8,746 nt of DNA from an uncultured Bacteroidota bacterium (GCA_937899145.1 CALBPW010000147.1:1-8746), one strand, 5' to 3'. Positions 1-7,116 are shown, numbered from the stretch's first letter. Numbers and translations: made by a program. Notes: generated by a model not told the origin, from the letters alone.

Positions 1-130
1 TATAAAACCTCTTGTCCAACCTTATGAGCATATATGCATTTGCCGCAAAAGTACCTGTCAAATAATGGAGGATCACCAACAAGATCCGCTCTTTCAGCTT
101 GTATCTCTTGTCTTTTACGGCGTTCTGCAT
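1..130 (-). CDS. Partial small reading frame of unknown function, running off the left edge
   Basis: An ATG at 130-128 on the minus strand opens a frame of 43 codons with no stop before the window edge. It begins MQNAVKDKRYKLKERILL and continues through a mixed hydrophobic stretch (LLVILHYLTGTFAANAYML). It starts 21 bases after the stop of the PARG-like tail, as a following gene in an operon might. The length is too short to exclude chance, no family is recognised, and no ribosome binding site helps, although GAAGAA lies just upstream. It sits in the GATC-rich left segment, so if that segment comes from another genome this frame does too. Confidence 0.3.
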   Translation of the reverse strand, partial: MQNAVKDKRYKLKERILLVILHYLTGTFAANAYMLIRLDKRFY

Positions 131-151
131 ATGTTCTTCTTATATTCAGTT

Positions 152-381
152 TCAGGATCTGAAATTGCGCGAGAACTCGTTATAGTTCTCAGGTTTGGCA
201 TCATTTCTGATGATCGCGAATTCCATGATCTCGAACAGTCCGTCCGTCTCCCTTGCAGCCTTCTTGAACAGATCTGACATGATCTTCGGATCATTGCCGA
301 ATGCACCGCATCCCCATGCACCGAGTACCAAATTATTGTATCCTCTGCTTGCCGCCACGAGGAGCATTCTCATGATCCTTT
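152..381 (-). other. C-terminal fragment of a TIGR02452 / microbial PARG-like macrodomain protein
   Basis: The last ~75 residues of the 685-residue frame are not SecA. They carry [17 protein letters not shown] (residues 625-641), which I recognise as the hallmark C-terminal motif of the TIGR02452 / DUF2263 family. These are bacterial poly(ADP-ribose) glycohydrolase-like macrodomain proteins that remove ADP-ribose from modified targets. It is followed by the usual helix ([10 protein letters not shown]) and the strand MEFAIIRN. Full-length members are about 260-280 residues, so roughly the first 190 residues, including the catalytic GGG...QEE region, are absent. Six of seven Arg codons here are AGA or AGG, whereas the SecA motif GRIMEGRR uses CGN only. 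The segment is also GATC-rich. It is best read as the 3' end of a foreign gene joined to secA at about 375-410; the exact breakpoint is not fixed because the join is in frame. Confidence 0.7.
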
Positions 382-2209
382 TGTAAACCAGATCCTCATA
401 ATCAATACGTTGAACAGGTCTGTTTGTCGGAATCACCACAACATCAAGTTTGTAGATGTTCCAGAACTCACCGGCCTCTGTTTCGGCTGTACCAGTCATA
501 CCTGCAAGTTTTTTGTACATGCGGAAGTAGTTTTGCAACGTGATGGTTGCAAAAGTCTGCGTTGCCGCTTCAACCTTCACATTTTCTTTTGCCTCAATTG
601 CTTGGTGCAAGCCGTCGGAATAGCGGCGACCCTCCATTATACGACCTGTCTGTTCGTCAACAATCTTAACTTTGTTATCGACAACCACATATTCAACGTC
701 GCGTTCAAACATTGCGTATGCTTTAAGTAGCTGATTTATAGTGTGAACACGCTCGGTTTTTACTGAATAGTCTTGCAGAATTTTGTCCTTCTTTTCTGCC
801 AATTCAGCAGTCGATAAATTTTGATGTTCAAGTTCGGCAATTTCAGCACCCACATCGGGCATTACAAAGAAGTTTTTATCTTCGGCGTCAGTCGAAATCA
901 GGTCTATACCCTTATCAGTCAACTCGATAGCGTTTTGCTTTTCTTCGATAACGAAATAAAGGTCGTCGGTAATGAGATACATATTTTTATTGTTCTCCTG
1001 CATGTAGAAATTTTCGGTTTTCTGCAAAAGAACTTTAACACCGGGCTCGCTCAAGTACTTAATTAGAGGTTTATGCTTTGGCAGACCTTTGTAAGCGCGG
1101 AGCAGCAGTTTTCCGCCTTCTTCCTCGTTCTTTTCCGAAATCAGTTTTTTAGCATCGGCAAGAAGTTTCGTAACAAGGTCGCGTTGTGCTTGATATAGCT
1201 TTTGAACTTGTGGTTTAAAATTGTCGAAAAGTTGGTTTTCGCCACGTGGCACAGGTCCTGAAATAATGAGCGGTGTACGGGCATCGTCAATCAAAACGGA
1301 GTCAACCTCATCGACAATGGCGTAGTTGTGGCGGCGTTGCACAAGGTCGTCGGGACTGATGGCCATATTGTCGCGCAAGTAATCAAAACCGAATTCGTTG
1401 TTTGTTCCGAAGGTTACATCGGCGCGATATGCTTTGCGACGTTCGGCTGAGTTAGGCTCATGCTTGTCGATGCAGTCAACGCTCAAACCGTGAAATTCAT
1501 AAAGAGTTCCCATCCATTCGGCATCGCGTTTTGCCAAATAATCGTTGACAGTTACAACGTGGACGCCCCTATGCGTAAGCGCATTAAGGAAGACTGGCAA
1601 AGTTGCAACAAGTGTTTTTCCTTCACCTGTGGCCATTTCGGCAATTTTGCCTTTATGCAGCACAACGCCTCCAATAAGTTGAACATCATAATGAACCATA
1701 TCCCAAGTGATAGGCGAGCCGCCAGCAGTCCACGTATTGAACCACACGGCTTTATCGCCACGGATTTCAACACTATCGCGATGAGCGGCAATATCGCGGT
1801 CGAACTGAGTTGCAGTAACCTCAATTTCGGTGCTTTCTTTAAATCGGCGCGCGGTATCTTTAATAATGGCGAAGGCGCGTGGCAGAATCTCCTCAAGCAC
1901 GTCGGCAATTTTTTTGTCAATCTCCCCCTCTATCTTGTCTATCTGATTATAAAGGTCTTCCTTTTTTTCGATGTCTTGTTCTTGCTCAATTTGCTGACGA
2001 ATATCGACAATTTGTTGATTTTCAGCACTCACGCTATCTTGTATAATCTTCTGCAATTCAATGCTTTGCTCACGCAATTCGTCGTTGCTTAGCGTTGCAA
2101 GTTTGGCATATTCGGCATTAGTCGCTGTAACATAAGGCATAATTTCTTTAATATCCCTATCGGATTTGTTTCCAAAAAGTTTGGTAAGGATACCATCAAT
2201 AACTCCCAT
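152..2209 (-). CDS. secA: Preprotein translocase ATPase SecA, N-terminal ~600 residues, with a foreign C-terminus
   Basis: SecA is the cytoplasmic ATPase that drives preproteins through SecYEG. The start [23 protein letters not shown] is typical of Bacteroidota SecA. Visible features are Walker A MATGEGKT (192-199), [11 protein letters not shown] (220-229), [15 protein letters not shown] (268-282), Walker [15 protein letters not shown] (300-313), [16 protein letters not shown] (518-533) and [13 protein letters not shown] (570-582). An acidic, Gln-rich insert that looks like coiled coil lies at about 45-105, and the preprotein cross-linking region with Bacteroidota-type inserts spans about 320-480. 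SecA similarity ends near [11 protein letters not shown]...DLVYK (589-610). Family members in this phylum run to about 1,100 residues, so helicase motifs IV-VI, the scaffold and wing domains and the zinc-binding tail are missing. The remaining residues belong to another family. As drawn, the product could not work as SecA; a misassembled join is the likeliest cause. secA is divergent from the xylanase gene. Confidence 0.9.
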   Translation of the reverse strand: MGVIDGILTKLFGNKSDRDIKEIMPYVTATNAEYAKLATLSNDELREQSIELQKIIQDSVSAENQQIVDIRQQIEQEQDIEKKEDLYNQIDKIEGEIDKKIADVLEEILPRAFAIIKDTARRFKESTEIEVTATQFDRDIAAHRDSVEIRGDKAVWFNTWTAGGSPITWDMVHYDVQLIGGVVLHKGKIAEMATGEGKTLVATLPVFLNALTHRGVHVVTVNDYLAKRDAEWMGTLYEFHGLSVDCIDKHEPNSAERRKAYRADVTFGTNNEFGFDYLRDNMAISPDDLVQRRHNYAIVDEVDSVLIDDARTPLIISGPVPRGENQLFDNFKPQVQKLYQAQRDLVTKLLADAKKLISEKNEEEGGKLLLRAYKGLPKHKPLIKYLSEPGVKVLLQKTENFYMQENNKNMYLITDDLYFVIEEKQNAIELTDKGIDLISTDAEDKNFFVMPDVGAEIAELEHQNLSTAELAEKKDKILQDYSVKTERVHTINQLLKAYAMFERDVEYVVVDNKVKIVDEQTGRIMEGRRYSDGLHQAIEAKENVKVEAATQTFATITLQNYFRMYKKLAGMTGTAETEAGEFWNIYKLDVVVIPTNRPVQRIDYEDLVYKRIMRMLLVAASRGYNNLVLGAWGCGAFGNDPKIMSDLFKKAARETDGLFEIMEFAIIRNDAKPENYNEFSRNFRS

Positions 2210-2233
2210 AATATATTGTAATTAATTGTTAAT

Positions 2234-2241
2234 CAAAGTTA
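2234..2241 (-). promoter_or_regulatory. Probable Bacteroidota-type -7 element for secA
   Basis: Read on the minus strand this is TAACTTTG, an exact match to the Bacteroidota -7 consensus TAnnTTTG. It lies 25 bases before the secA start, implying a leader of about 20 bases. A TTTG at 2269-2266 could serve as the -33 element, but its spacing of about 24 bases is longer than usual. No Shine-Dalgarno sequence is visible before the start codon, as expected in this phylum. Confidence 0.45.
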
Positions 2242-2361
2242 TAAGGTGCAATAATTTACTTTTAGCAAATAAGGCAAAAGTAAAAGTTTTTTGTTGGCAA
2301 ATATCGATATAAGAAATTAAATGCGATAAAATATTTATATCACTATTAATCAATACGTTAA

Positions 2362-2405
2362 TGTAAAAAACACATTTTTACACGACAATTTATTATCTTT
2401 GTCGT
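2362..2405 (+). promoter_or_regulatory. Two adjacent dyad symmetries over the xylanase promoter (candidate operators)
   Basis: The first dyad is TGTAAAAA-N5-TTTTTACA at 2362-2382, with eight perfectly paired positions per arm. The second is ACGACAA-N10-TTGTCGT at 2382-2405, with seven per arm. Their centres are about 21.5 bp apart, close to two helical turns. The first covers the expected -33 region and the second encloses the -7 element. This is the arrangement expected of binding sites for a dimeric regulator acting on the xylanase gene, but no regulator gene is in the window and the AT-rich dyad could arise by chance. Confidence 0.4.
2394..2401 (+). promoter_or_regulatory. Bacteroidota-type -7 element for the xylanase gene
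   Basis: TATCTTTG matches TAnnTTTG exactly and lies 29 bases before the xylanase ATG, implying a leader of about 20-25 bases. A T-run at 2375-2379 sits about where the -33 element is expected but is not a clear TTTG. The element lies inside the ACGACAA/TTGTCGT dyad, so a protein bound there would block it. Confidence 0.55.
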
Positions 2406-2430
2406 ATAGAATAAACGCATTGAAACTGAT

Positions 2431-3915
2431 ATGAAAAAAATTTTACCACTATTACTTTTGACAGGGCTTAGCGCAAGTTGCTTTGCACAGTTAAACCACA
2501 ATCCGAACAAATTTTTGGGCAACATCACAACAAGTAATCAAGTCAGAAGCGATTTTTTACAATATTGGGACCAACTTACACCTGAAAACGAAACCAAATG
2601 GGGCTCAATTGAAGGCACACGCGGCAAATTTAATTGGTATTCAGCAGATAAAGAATACAACTATTGCAAAGAGCATAACATTCCATTCAAATTCCACACG
2701 TTAGTTTGGGGCAGCCAATACCCATCGTGGATGGACAAACTTAGTAAAGAAGAACAACTTGAGGAAATAACAATATGGTTCGACACCTTGGCAAGCCGCT
2801 ATCCCGATTTAGAATACATTGATGTCGTGAACGAAGCCATCGCAGGACATGCACCTGCCCCATTCAAAGATGCGCTTGGTGGCGATGGCGTGACGGGATA
2901 CGATTGGATTGTGAAATCGTTCCAAATGGCACGCGAACGTTGGCCAAATGCTGTCCTTATCTATAACGATTACAACACTTTCAAATGGCAGACTGACAAA
3001 TTTATTGATTTGATTCAGAAGATAAAAGCAGCAGAAGCCCCTATTGATGCCGCGGGTTGCCAATCGCACGACCTGAACGACATGTCGGGCAGCGAGTTTA
3101 AAACTGTACTTGAAAAAATCCACAATGCTATCGACCTTCCTATCTATATTACAGAATACGACATTAGTAAAGAAAACGATGAAGAACAACTAAAAAGATA
3201 TAAAGAACAATTTCCGATAATGTGGGAAGCCGATTATGTGGCAGGAGTAACACTTTGGGGATACATCTATGGAAAAACATGGAGCCAAGCGCAATATTCG
3301 GGGTTAATAAAAAATGGTGTTGAGCGTCCCGCATTAGAATGGTTGCGCGAATATATGCTAACCGACGCAGCCGTTGATGCCAAAGCGCCAACCAACGCAA
3401 ACAATTACGCAATACTATACGCATCACCTGCAAAGATTGAAGTTGGCTCAACATCCGCCATTAAAGCCAAAGCCAAAAGCGACAGTTGCAAAATTACAGA
3501 AATGCAATTGTACCTTAACGACACACTGCTAACCACTACCGACACTTCGGCTTTCAGCTATCAATGGAAATCGACAATTGCCAGCGATAACTTATTCACA
3601 ATGAAAGTGTTTGGTAGCGTAAGTAATACCACGACATTACTGTTTGAAAAAAATTGCACAATTACGGCATATGAACCTGAAATTATCGAGGAGCCAATTG
3701 AAGATACCACAAACACCGGCTCAACAGCCATTATCGATGAGATTGCCGACGACATTAATGGTGCGTACATGGTTTATTCTATAATGGGCATATACCAAGG
3801 CACTTACGAGATAAACAATGGTGACACATCGGTACTAAACGGCAAAATGCCGGAAGGCGTCTACATAATACGCAAAAAAGAAAATGGTAAAGCCAGACGT
3901 ATCGTTGTATATTGA
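2431..3915 (+). CDS. Secreted GH10 endo-1,4-beta-xylanase with Ig-like module and type IX secretion sorting domain
   Basis: This is a retaining endo-beta-1,4-xylanase of glycoside hydrolase family 10, cutting the xylan backbone of plant cell walls outside the cell. A signal peptide (1-19, cleavage near CFA|QL) precedes a GH10 barrel at about 22-312. Landmarks are TPENETKW (50-57), HTLVWG (89-94), DVVNEA (131-136) with acid/base Glu135, YNDYN (178-182), Gln211 and His213, ITEYD (240-244) with nucleophile Glu242, and LWG (275-277). An Ig-like domain of the Big_17 type follows (about 330-413), then a Glu/Thr-rich linker (about 414-430). The C-terminal ~60 residues (VYSIMGIYQG ... GVYIIRKKENGKARRIVVY) resemble a type A T9SS sorting domain, which directs export and often surface attachment. 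Cys17 could suggest a lipobox, but Ser at -3 makes this unlikely. The gene stands alone, with its own promoter and terminator and no SusC/SusD pair beside it. Confidence 0.93.
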   Translation: MKKILPLLLLTGLSASCFAQLNHNPNKFLGNITTSNQVRSDFLQYWDQLTPENETKWGSIEGTRGKFNWYSADKEYNYCKEHNIPFKFHTLVWGSQYPSWMDKLSKEEQLEEITIWFDTLASRYPDLEYIDVVNEAIAGHAPAPFKDALGGDGVTGYDWIVKSFQMARERWPNAVLIYNDYNTFKWQTDKFIDLIQKIKAAEAPIDAAGCQSHDLNDMSGSEFKTVLEKIHNAIDLPIYITEYDISKENDEEQLKRYKEQFPIMWEADYVAGVTLWGYIYGKTWSQAQYSGLIKNGVERPALEWLREYMLTDAAVDAKAPTNANNYAILYASPAKIEVGSTSAIKAKAKSDSCKITEMQLYLNDTLLTTTDTSAFSYQWKSTIASDNLFTMKVFGSVSNTTTLLFEKNCTITAYEPEIIEEPIEDTTNTGSTAIIDEIADDINGAYMVYSIMGIYQGTYEINNGDTSVLNGKMPEGVYIIRKKENGKARRIVVY

Positions 3916-3935
3916 TAATAAGCAATTTAAAATAG

Positions 3936-3966
3936 AAAAAGGCGAACTTTCGGGTCGCCTTTTTTT
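3936..3966 (+). terminator. Rho-independent terminator after the xylanase gene
   Basis: The stem GGCGA/TCGCC (3941-3945 with 3955-3959) is flanked by an A-run (3936-3940) and a T-run (3960-3966) that extend the pairing to about ten base pairs, around a nine-base loop. It begins 21 bases after the xylanase stop codon. The A-run means it could also work in the opposite direction. Confidence 0.85.
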
Positions 3967-4048
3967 GATAACAACCAATAGTCGATTTATTTCCAATCAG
4001 TTTAAGCACATACTTTCTAAAAATTTTCCAAACATTAAATAAATTTTA

Positions 4049-4056
4049 TACTTTTG
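4049..4056 (+). promoter_or_regulatory. Promoter -7 element for the riboswitch and receptor transcript
   Basis: TACTTTTG matches TAnnTTTG exactly. Transcription starting a few bases downstream would begin at about 4061, which is the first base of the riboswitch P1 helix, so the two signals fit together. No strong -33 TTTG is visible; the T-run at about 4024-4027 is the nearest candidate. Between 3967 and 4048 I see only AT-rich DNA with no gene. Confidence 0.6.
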
Positions 4057-4060
4057 CGCC

Positions 4061-4143
4061 CTGAAAAATGGGGTGCCAAATTTGGCTGAGATTATACCCT
4101 TTGAACCTGATTCGGGTAATGCCGGCGTAGGGATAAAGTTCAG
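4061..4143 (+). promoter_or_regulatory. TPP riboswitch (THI element)
   Basis: All conserved blocks of the thiamin pyrophosphate aptamer are present in order: GGGGTGCC (4070-4077), GGCTGAGA (4084-4091), ATACCC (4094-4099), GAACCTGA (4103-4110) and GGGTAATGCCGGCGTAGGGA (4114-4133). P1 is CTGAA (4061-4065) with TTCAG (4139-4143). The RNA binds TPP and normally lowers expression of the downstream gene when the vitamin is plentiful. The receptor gene starts 78 bases after P1, so it is the regulated gene, and this is the main clue to its substrate. Confidence 0.96.
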
Positions 4144-4157
4144 ATTTTCAATCTGAA
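4139..4157 (+). promoter_or_regulatory. Possible switching hairpin overlapping riboswitch P1
   Basis: TTCAGATT (4139-4146) can pair perfectly with AATCTGAA (4150-4157) across a three-base loop. Its 5' arm includes TTCAG, the 3' strand of P1, so this hairpin and P1 cannot form together. That is what an expression platform looks like: P1 with TPP bound, the hairpin without it. A second alternative pairing is AAATGGGG (4066-4073, P2 side) with CCCCATTT (4183-4190) in the leader. No clear terminator hairpin follows, so control may act on translation. The mechanism is inferred, not shown. Confidence 0.4.
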
Positions 4158-4221
4158 ACACACAGTATAATTCTTTCATTACCCCCATTTCAATCTTTTT
4201 TACTAACTTAAATTTTAAAAG

Positions 4222-6606
4222 ATGAAACGGGATTTTTTGTTTCTGACGTTTGCCGTTTTTGCGGCAAACAATGCCATTGCGGCAGACGAAGATGTCATTT
4301 TTGACTCAACACGCGTCGAACAACTGCAAGAAGTTGTTGTAAACGGAGTTCGCGCGCAAACCAATGCGCCATACGCCATCACAAACATCAAGCGCGAACA
4401 ATTGACTGATTTTTCAAAAACAGGTCGCGAACTACCTTTCCTATTCTCGCAAACGCCGGGCGTTATGGCTTGGAGCGAGAATGGTACCGGGGCTGGCACA
4501 ACCTACTTGCGCATTCGCGGAGCTGGCGACTCCCGCATCAATGTTACACTTGACGGCGTGCCTCTCAATTCGCCCGAAGACCAAAGTGTTTTTTGGGTGA
4601 ACATGAACAGCTACGGCGCATTGCTCAGCAGCGTACAAATTCAGCGAGGCGTTGGCACATCAACCAACGGCGACGGCGCATTTGGCGGCACTGTCGCGCT
4701 ATCAACCTCAACTCCATCGTTGATTCCTTCTTTAGAATTGACAGCATCATACGGCTCATTTAACACATTGCACTATGGCGGAAAAATCTCTTCAGGTCTG
4801 ATTGCCAATCATTTAATTATTGACGCTGCCTACAACCAAACCACCACCGATGGGTTTATACACGGCACAAAAGCCAACAGCGGCTCATACTACGGCGGAT
4901 TGATGTGGATGGGTAACAATCTGCAAATCAGATACAAAAACATCGGCAACTTTGAAAAAACCGGTCAGGCATGGAATGGCGTAACAGCCGGCGATAATGA
5001 TATGAGCCTTATGGACGGCACCTATGGAACATCAACCGGAATAAAAAACTACGATGATATGTGGAACTGCGGTTTGGGAAAATACAACTCGCTTTATGAG
5101 TACTTGGTTTACGACGAAGACGGAAATTTTGCCACTGACGAGGACGGTAACTATCAGACAGCCCGCTATCAGATGGCCGACGGCAGCTATTGGGACCGCA
5201 CCACCGACAATTTCTGGCAAGACCACAATATTCTTTCGTTTGCGTGGAATGTATCTGAAAACCTGTCAACCACAGCATCACTGCATTACACCTACGGATA
5301 CGGCTACTACGAGGAGTTCCGCCCAAACAACAAACTGAAAAAATTTGGTTTTGAAAACATCAAAATAGATTCTGCAACAACAATTAAAAAGACCGATTTT
5401 GTGCGTAAAAAAGGATTGTCACAAAACACCTTCGGCATTGTATGGAACGCCAAATATGAGAACGGCAATTGGAATATAATTGGAGGCGTTGCGCTGCAAG
5501 ACTTTATCGGTAACCATTTTGGCTACGTAACCTATGCAAAAAACGAAACCGTACGCCAGAAATACCTATCCGATGGCCGCTACAAATACTACGACTCTGA
5601 TGCCGACAAACTCGATGGAAGTGCCTTTGTGAAAATGAGTTACAACATTACCGAACTAATCAGCGTCTTTGGCGACATTCAGTATCGGCATGTGGGGTAC
5701 AAAACCGACGGCATCAACGACAAATTTTATGAGGTAGAAAGCAGCTACTACAATCAGCAGCTCGACATCGACAAAAAGTACGATTTCTGGAATCCGAAAG
5801 CTGGGTTCAACTACAACATCGGCGCTAACCGCTTTTACGGTTCGTTCGCCATCAGCCATCGCGAACCCGAGCGCAACAATTTTACCGACAACGGAAAATA
5901 TGCAGCTCCCAAAGCCGAATCGGTATTCGATTACGAGATTGGACACCAATACACCAGCGATTTTCTGCAAACTGCTATCAATCTGTATTATATGGATTAC
6001 AAAAATCAGTTTGTGCAGACAGGCGAGCAGAGCGATATTGGCGAGAATCTGACAACAAATATCAAAAAATCGCATCGTGCCGGCGTTGAGCTGCAAGCCG
6101 AAGTCAATGCTACACAATGGCTGAATATTGCAGGCAATGCCGCATTGAGTGTCAATAAGATAGAAAATTTTGACGAGATTGTCGAAGATTGGGATAATGG
6201 TTCTCAAACAAATCATTACAGCAACTCAACTCTTGCCTTCTCGCCTTCAACCATCCTCAACGGCTTTGTTACACTGCACCATAAGGGCTGGCAGGCTGTT
6301 TGGCACACAGGCTACGTGAGCCGTCAGTATCTCGACAATACCGAATGCAAAGACCGCTCGTTGCCCGCCTACTCGGTTTCCGACATCAATCTGAGCTACA
6401 CACTCAAATTGCATAAAGTACTGAAAGAGGCCATTTTCGGTCTGAATTTCAACAATGTGTTCGATCGTCATTATGCGTCGAGTGGCTGGGTTTATTCAGC
6501 AATCTGTGAGAGTGCGGGTCACACTAACGACAACCGATACTATCAAATAGGATTTATTCCGATGGCTGGTTTTTCGATGATGGGAAACATTACACTTAAA
6601 TTTTGA
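4222..6606 (+). CDS. TonB-dependent outer-membrane receptor under TPP riboswitch control, predicted thiamin-compound transporter
   Basis: This is a 22-strand-type outer-membrane receptor that imports scarce ligands using energy from TonB-ExbBD. A signal peptide (1-20, AIA|AD) is followed by a TonB-box-like segment (QLQEVVVNGVR, 34-44) and a plug domain at about 45-160 with YLRIRGAGDSRINVTLDGVPLN (95-116) and the FGGTVAL motif (154-160). The beta-barrel fills about 165-794 and ends in Phe (NITLKF), as barrel proteins usually do. There is no CarboxypepD_reg-like N-terminal extension or partner SusD, so it is a small-ligand (BtuB/FepA-like) receptor, not a SusC glycan importer. A long loop at about 250-330 includes two DEDGN repeats (298-302, 306-310). 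THI-element-linked receptors in Bacteroidota have been predicted to take up thiamin; that substrate is inferred here from the riboswitch only. The usual neighbour genes for inner-membrane uptake and thiamin phosphorylation (pnuT, tnr3) are not next to it. Confidence 0.92.
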   Translation: MKRDFLFLTFAVFAANNAIAADEDVIFDSTRVEQLQEVVVNGVRAQTNAPYAITNIKREQLTDFSKTGRELPFLFSQTPGVMAWSENGTGAGTTYLRIRGAGDSRINVTLDGVPLNSPEDQSVFWVNMNSYGALLSSVQIQRGVGTSTNGDGAFGGTVALSTSTPSLIPSLELTASYGSFNTLHYGGKISSGLIANHLIIDAAYNQTTTDGFIHGTKANSGSYYGGLMWMGNNLQIRYKNIGNFEKTGQAWNGVTAGDNDMSLMDGTYGTSTGIKNYDDMWNCGLGKYNSLYEYLVYDEDGNFATDEDGNYQTARYQMADGSYWDRTTDNFWQDHNILSFAWNVSENLSTTASLHYTYGYGYYEEFRPNNKLKKFGFENIKIDSATTIKKTDFVRKKGLSQNTFGIVWNAKYENGNWNIIGGVALQDFIGNHFGYVTYAKNETVRQKYLSDGRYKYYDSDADKLDGSAFVKMSYNITELISVFGDIQYRHVGYKTDGINDKFYEVESSYYNQQLDIDKKYDFWNPKAGFNYNIGANRFYGSFAISHREPERNNFTDNGKYAAPKAESVFDYEIGHQYTSDFLQTAINLYYMDYKNQFVQTGEQSDIGENLTTNIKKSHRAGVELQAEVNATQWLNIAGNAALSVNKIENFDEIVEDWDNGSQTNHYSNSTLAFSPSTILNGFVTLHHKGWQAVWHTGYVSRQYLDNTECKDRSLPAYSVSDINLSYTLKLHKVLKEAIFGLNFNNVFDRHYASSGWVYSAICESAGHTNDNRYYQIGFIPMAGFSMMGNITLKF

Positions 6607-6625
6607 TTAACAGGCACATAAAGCA

Positions 6626-6663
6626 AAAAAAACGATAATAGAATATTCTATTATCGTTTTTTT
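6626..6663. terminator. Bidirectional terminator: 38-bp perfect palindrome
   Basis: Every position from 6626 to 6663 pairs with its mirror about a centre at 6644/6645. The core is ACGATAATAGAAT and its complement, flanked by A-run and T-run tails, so each strand ends in a U-tract. It lies 19 bases after the receptor stop and 8 bases beyond the tadA stop on the other strand. It therefore serves both convergent genes and separates them. Confidence 0.88.
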
Positions 6664-6671
6664 GTTAAAGT

Positions 6672-7106
6672 TTATTTGCGTTTTAGCTGAAAAAACTCTT
6701 TTACCAAAGCCGAACATTCATCAGCAAGAACTCCGCTAACAATCTCTGTTTTAGGATGATAAACTCCGCTAAAATGATGCGCGCCCCGTTTTTCGTCAGA
6801 CGCTCCATAAACAATGCGCTTGACTTGCGCCCACGCCAAAGCTCCGGCACACATTGGGCACGGCTCGACGGTTACATATAAAGTACAATCTGTCAGGTAT
6901 TTACCACCTAAAAAATTTGCCGATGCAGTTATGGCTTGCATCTCGGCATGAGCAGTAACGTCGTTCAATGTTTCGGTAAGATTATATGTGCGCGAAATTA
7001 TTTGTCCGTTGCAAACAACAATTGCGCCAATCGGCACTTCGTCTTTTTGCAAAGCCACCTTGGCTTGTTCCAAGGCTTTAAGCATATATTTTTCGTCGTC
7101 AGACAT
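6672..7106 (-). CDS. tadA: tRNA-specific adenosine deaminase TadA
   Basis: TadA converts adenosine-34 to inosine in the anticodon of tRNA-Arg(ACG), letting one tRNA read several arginine codons. The 144-residue length is normal. The deaminase zinc site is complete: HAE (53-55), with His53 binding zinc and Glu55 as proton shuttle, and EPCPMCAGAL (81-90), with Cys83 and Cys86 binding zinc. PIGAIVV (25-31) and the C-terminal region GVYHPKTEIVSGVLADE also fit TadA better than guanine or cytosine deaminases. No TAnnTTTG element is seen in the 82 bases upstream, so it may be transcribed with the reductase gene ahead of it on the same strand. It shares a terminator with the convergent receptor gene. 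Confidence 0.92.
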   Translation of the reverse strand: MSDDEKYMLKALEQAKVALQKDEVPIGAIVVCNGQIISRTYNLTETLNDVTAHAEMQAITASANFLGGKYLTDCTLYVTVEPCPMCAGALAWAQVKRIVYGASDEKRGAHHFSGVYHPKTEIVSGVLADECSALVKEFFQLKRK

Positions 7107-7116
7107 GAGAGGTGTT

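Noticed and set aside
65..277. A 70-codon plus-strand frame at the left end with a hydrophobic stretch
   Set aside because: It overlaps the PARG-like C-terminus, which carries recognisable family motifs on the other strand, and shows no support of its own.
1460..2092. A 210-codon open frame on the plus strand inside secA
   Set aside because: It lies entirely antisense to the highly conserved SecA motor region; the peptide has no recognisable domain and its openness follows from the codon use of the opposite strand.
2431..2487. A lipoprotein signal in the xylanase (Cys17)
   Set aside because: The residue at -3 is Ser instead of Leu or a similar hydrophobic residue, a good signal peptidase I site (CFA|Q) follows, and the C-terminal sorting domain fits soluble export through type IX secretion.
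5656..6216. A 186-codon minus-strand frame inside the receptor gene
   Set aside because: It is antisense to the beta-barrel region, shows no family features and has no promoter. It is a shadow of the real gene.
4222..6606. Reading the receptor as a SusC-type glycan importer linked to the xylanase
   Set aside because: It lacks the N-terminal CarboxypepD_reg-like domain and a SusD partner, and a terminator, a separate promoter and a TPP riboswitch separate it from the xylanase.
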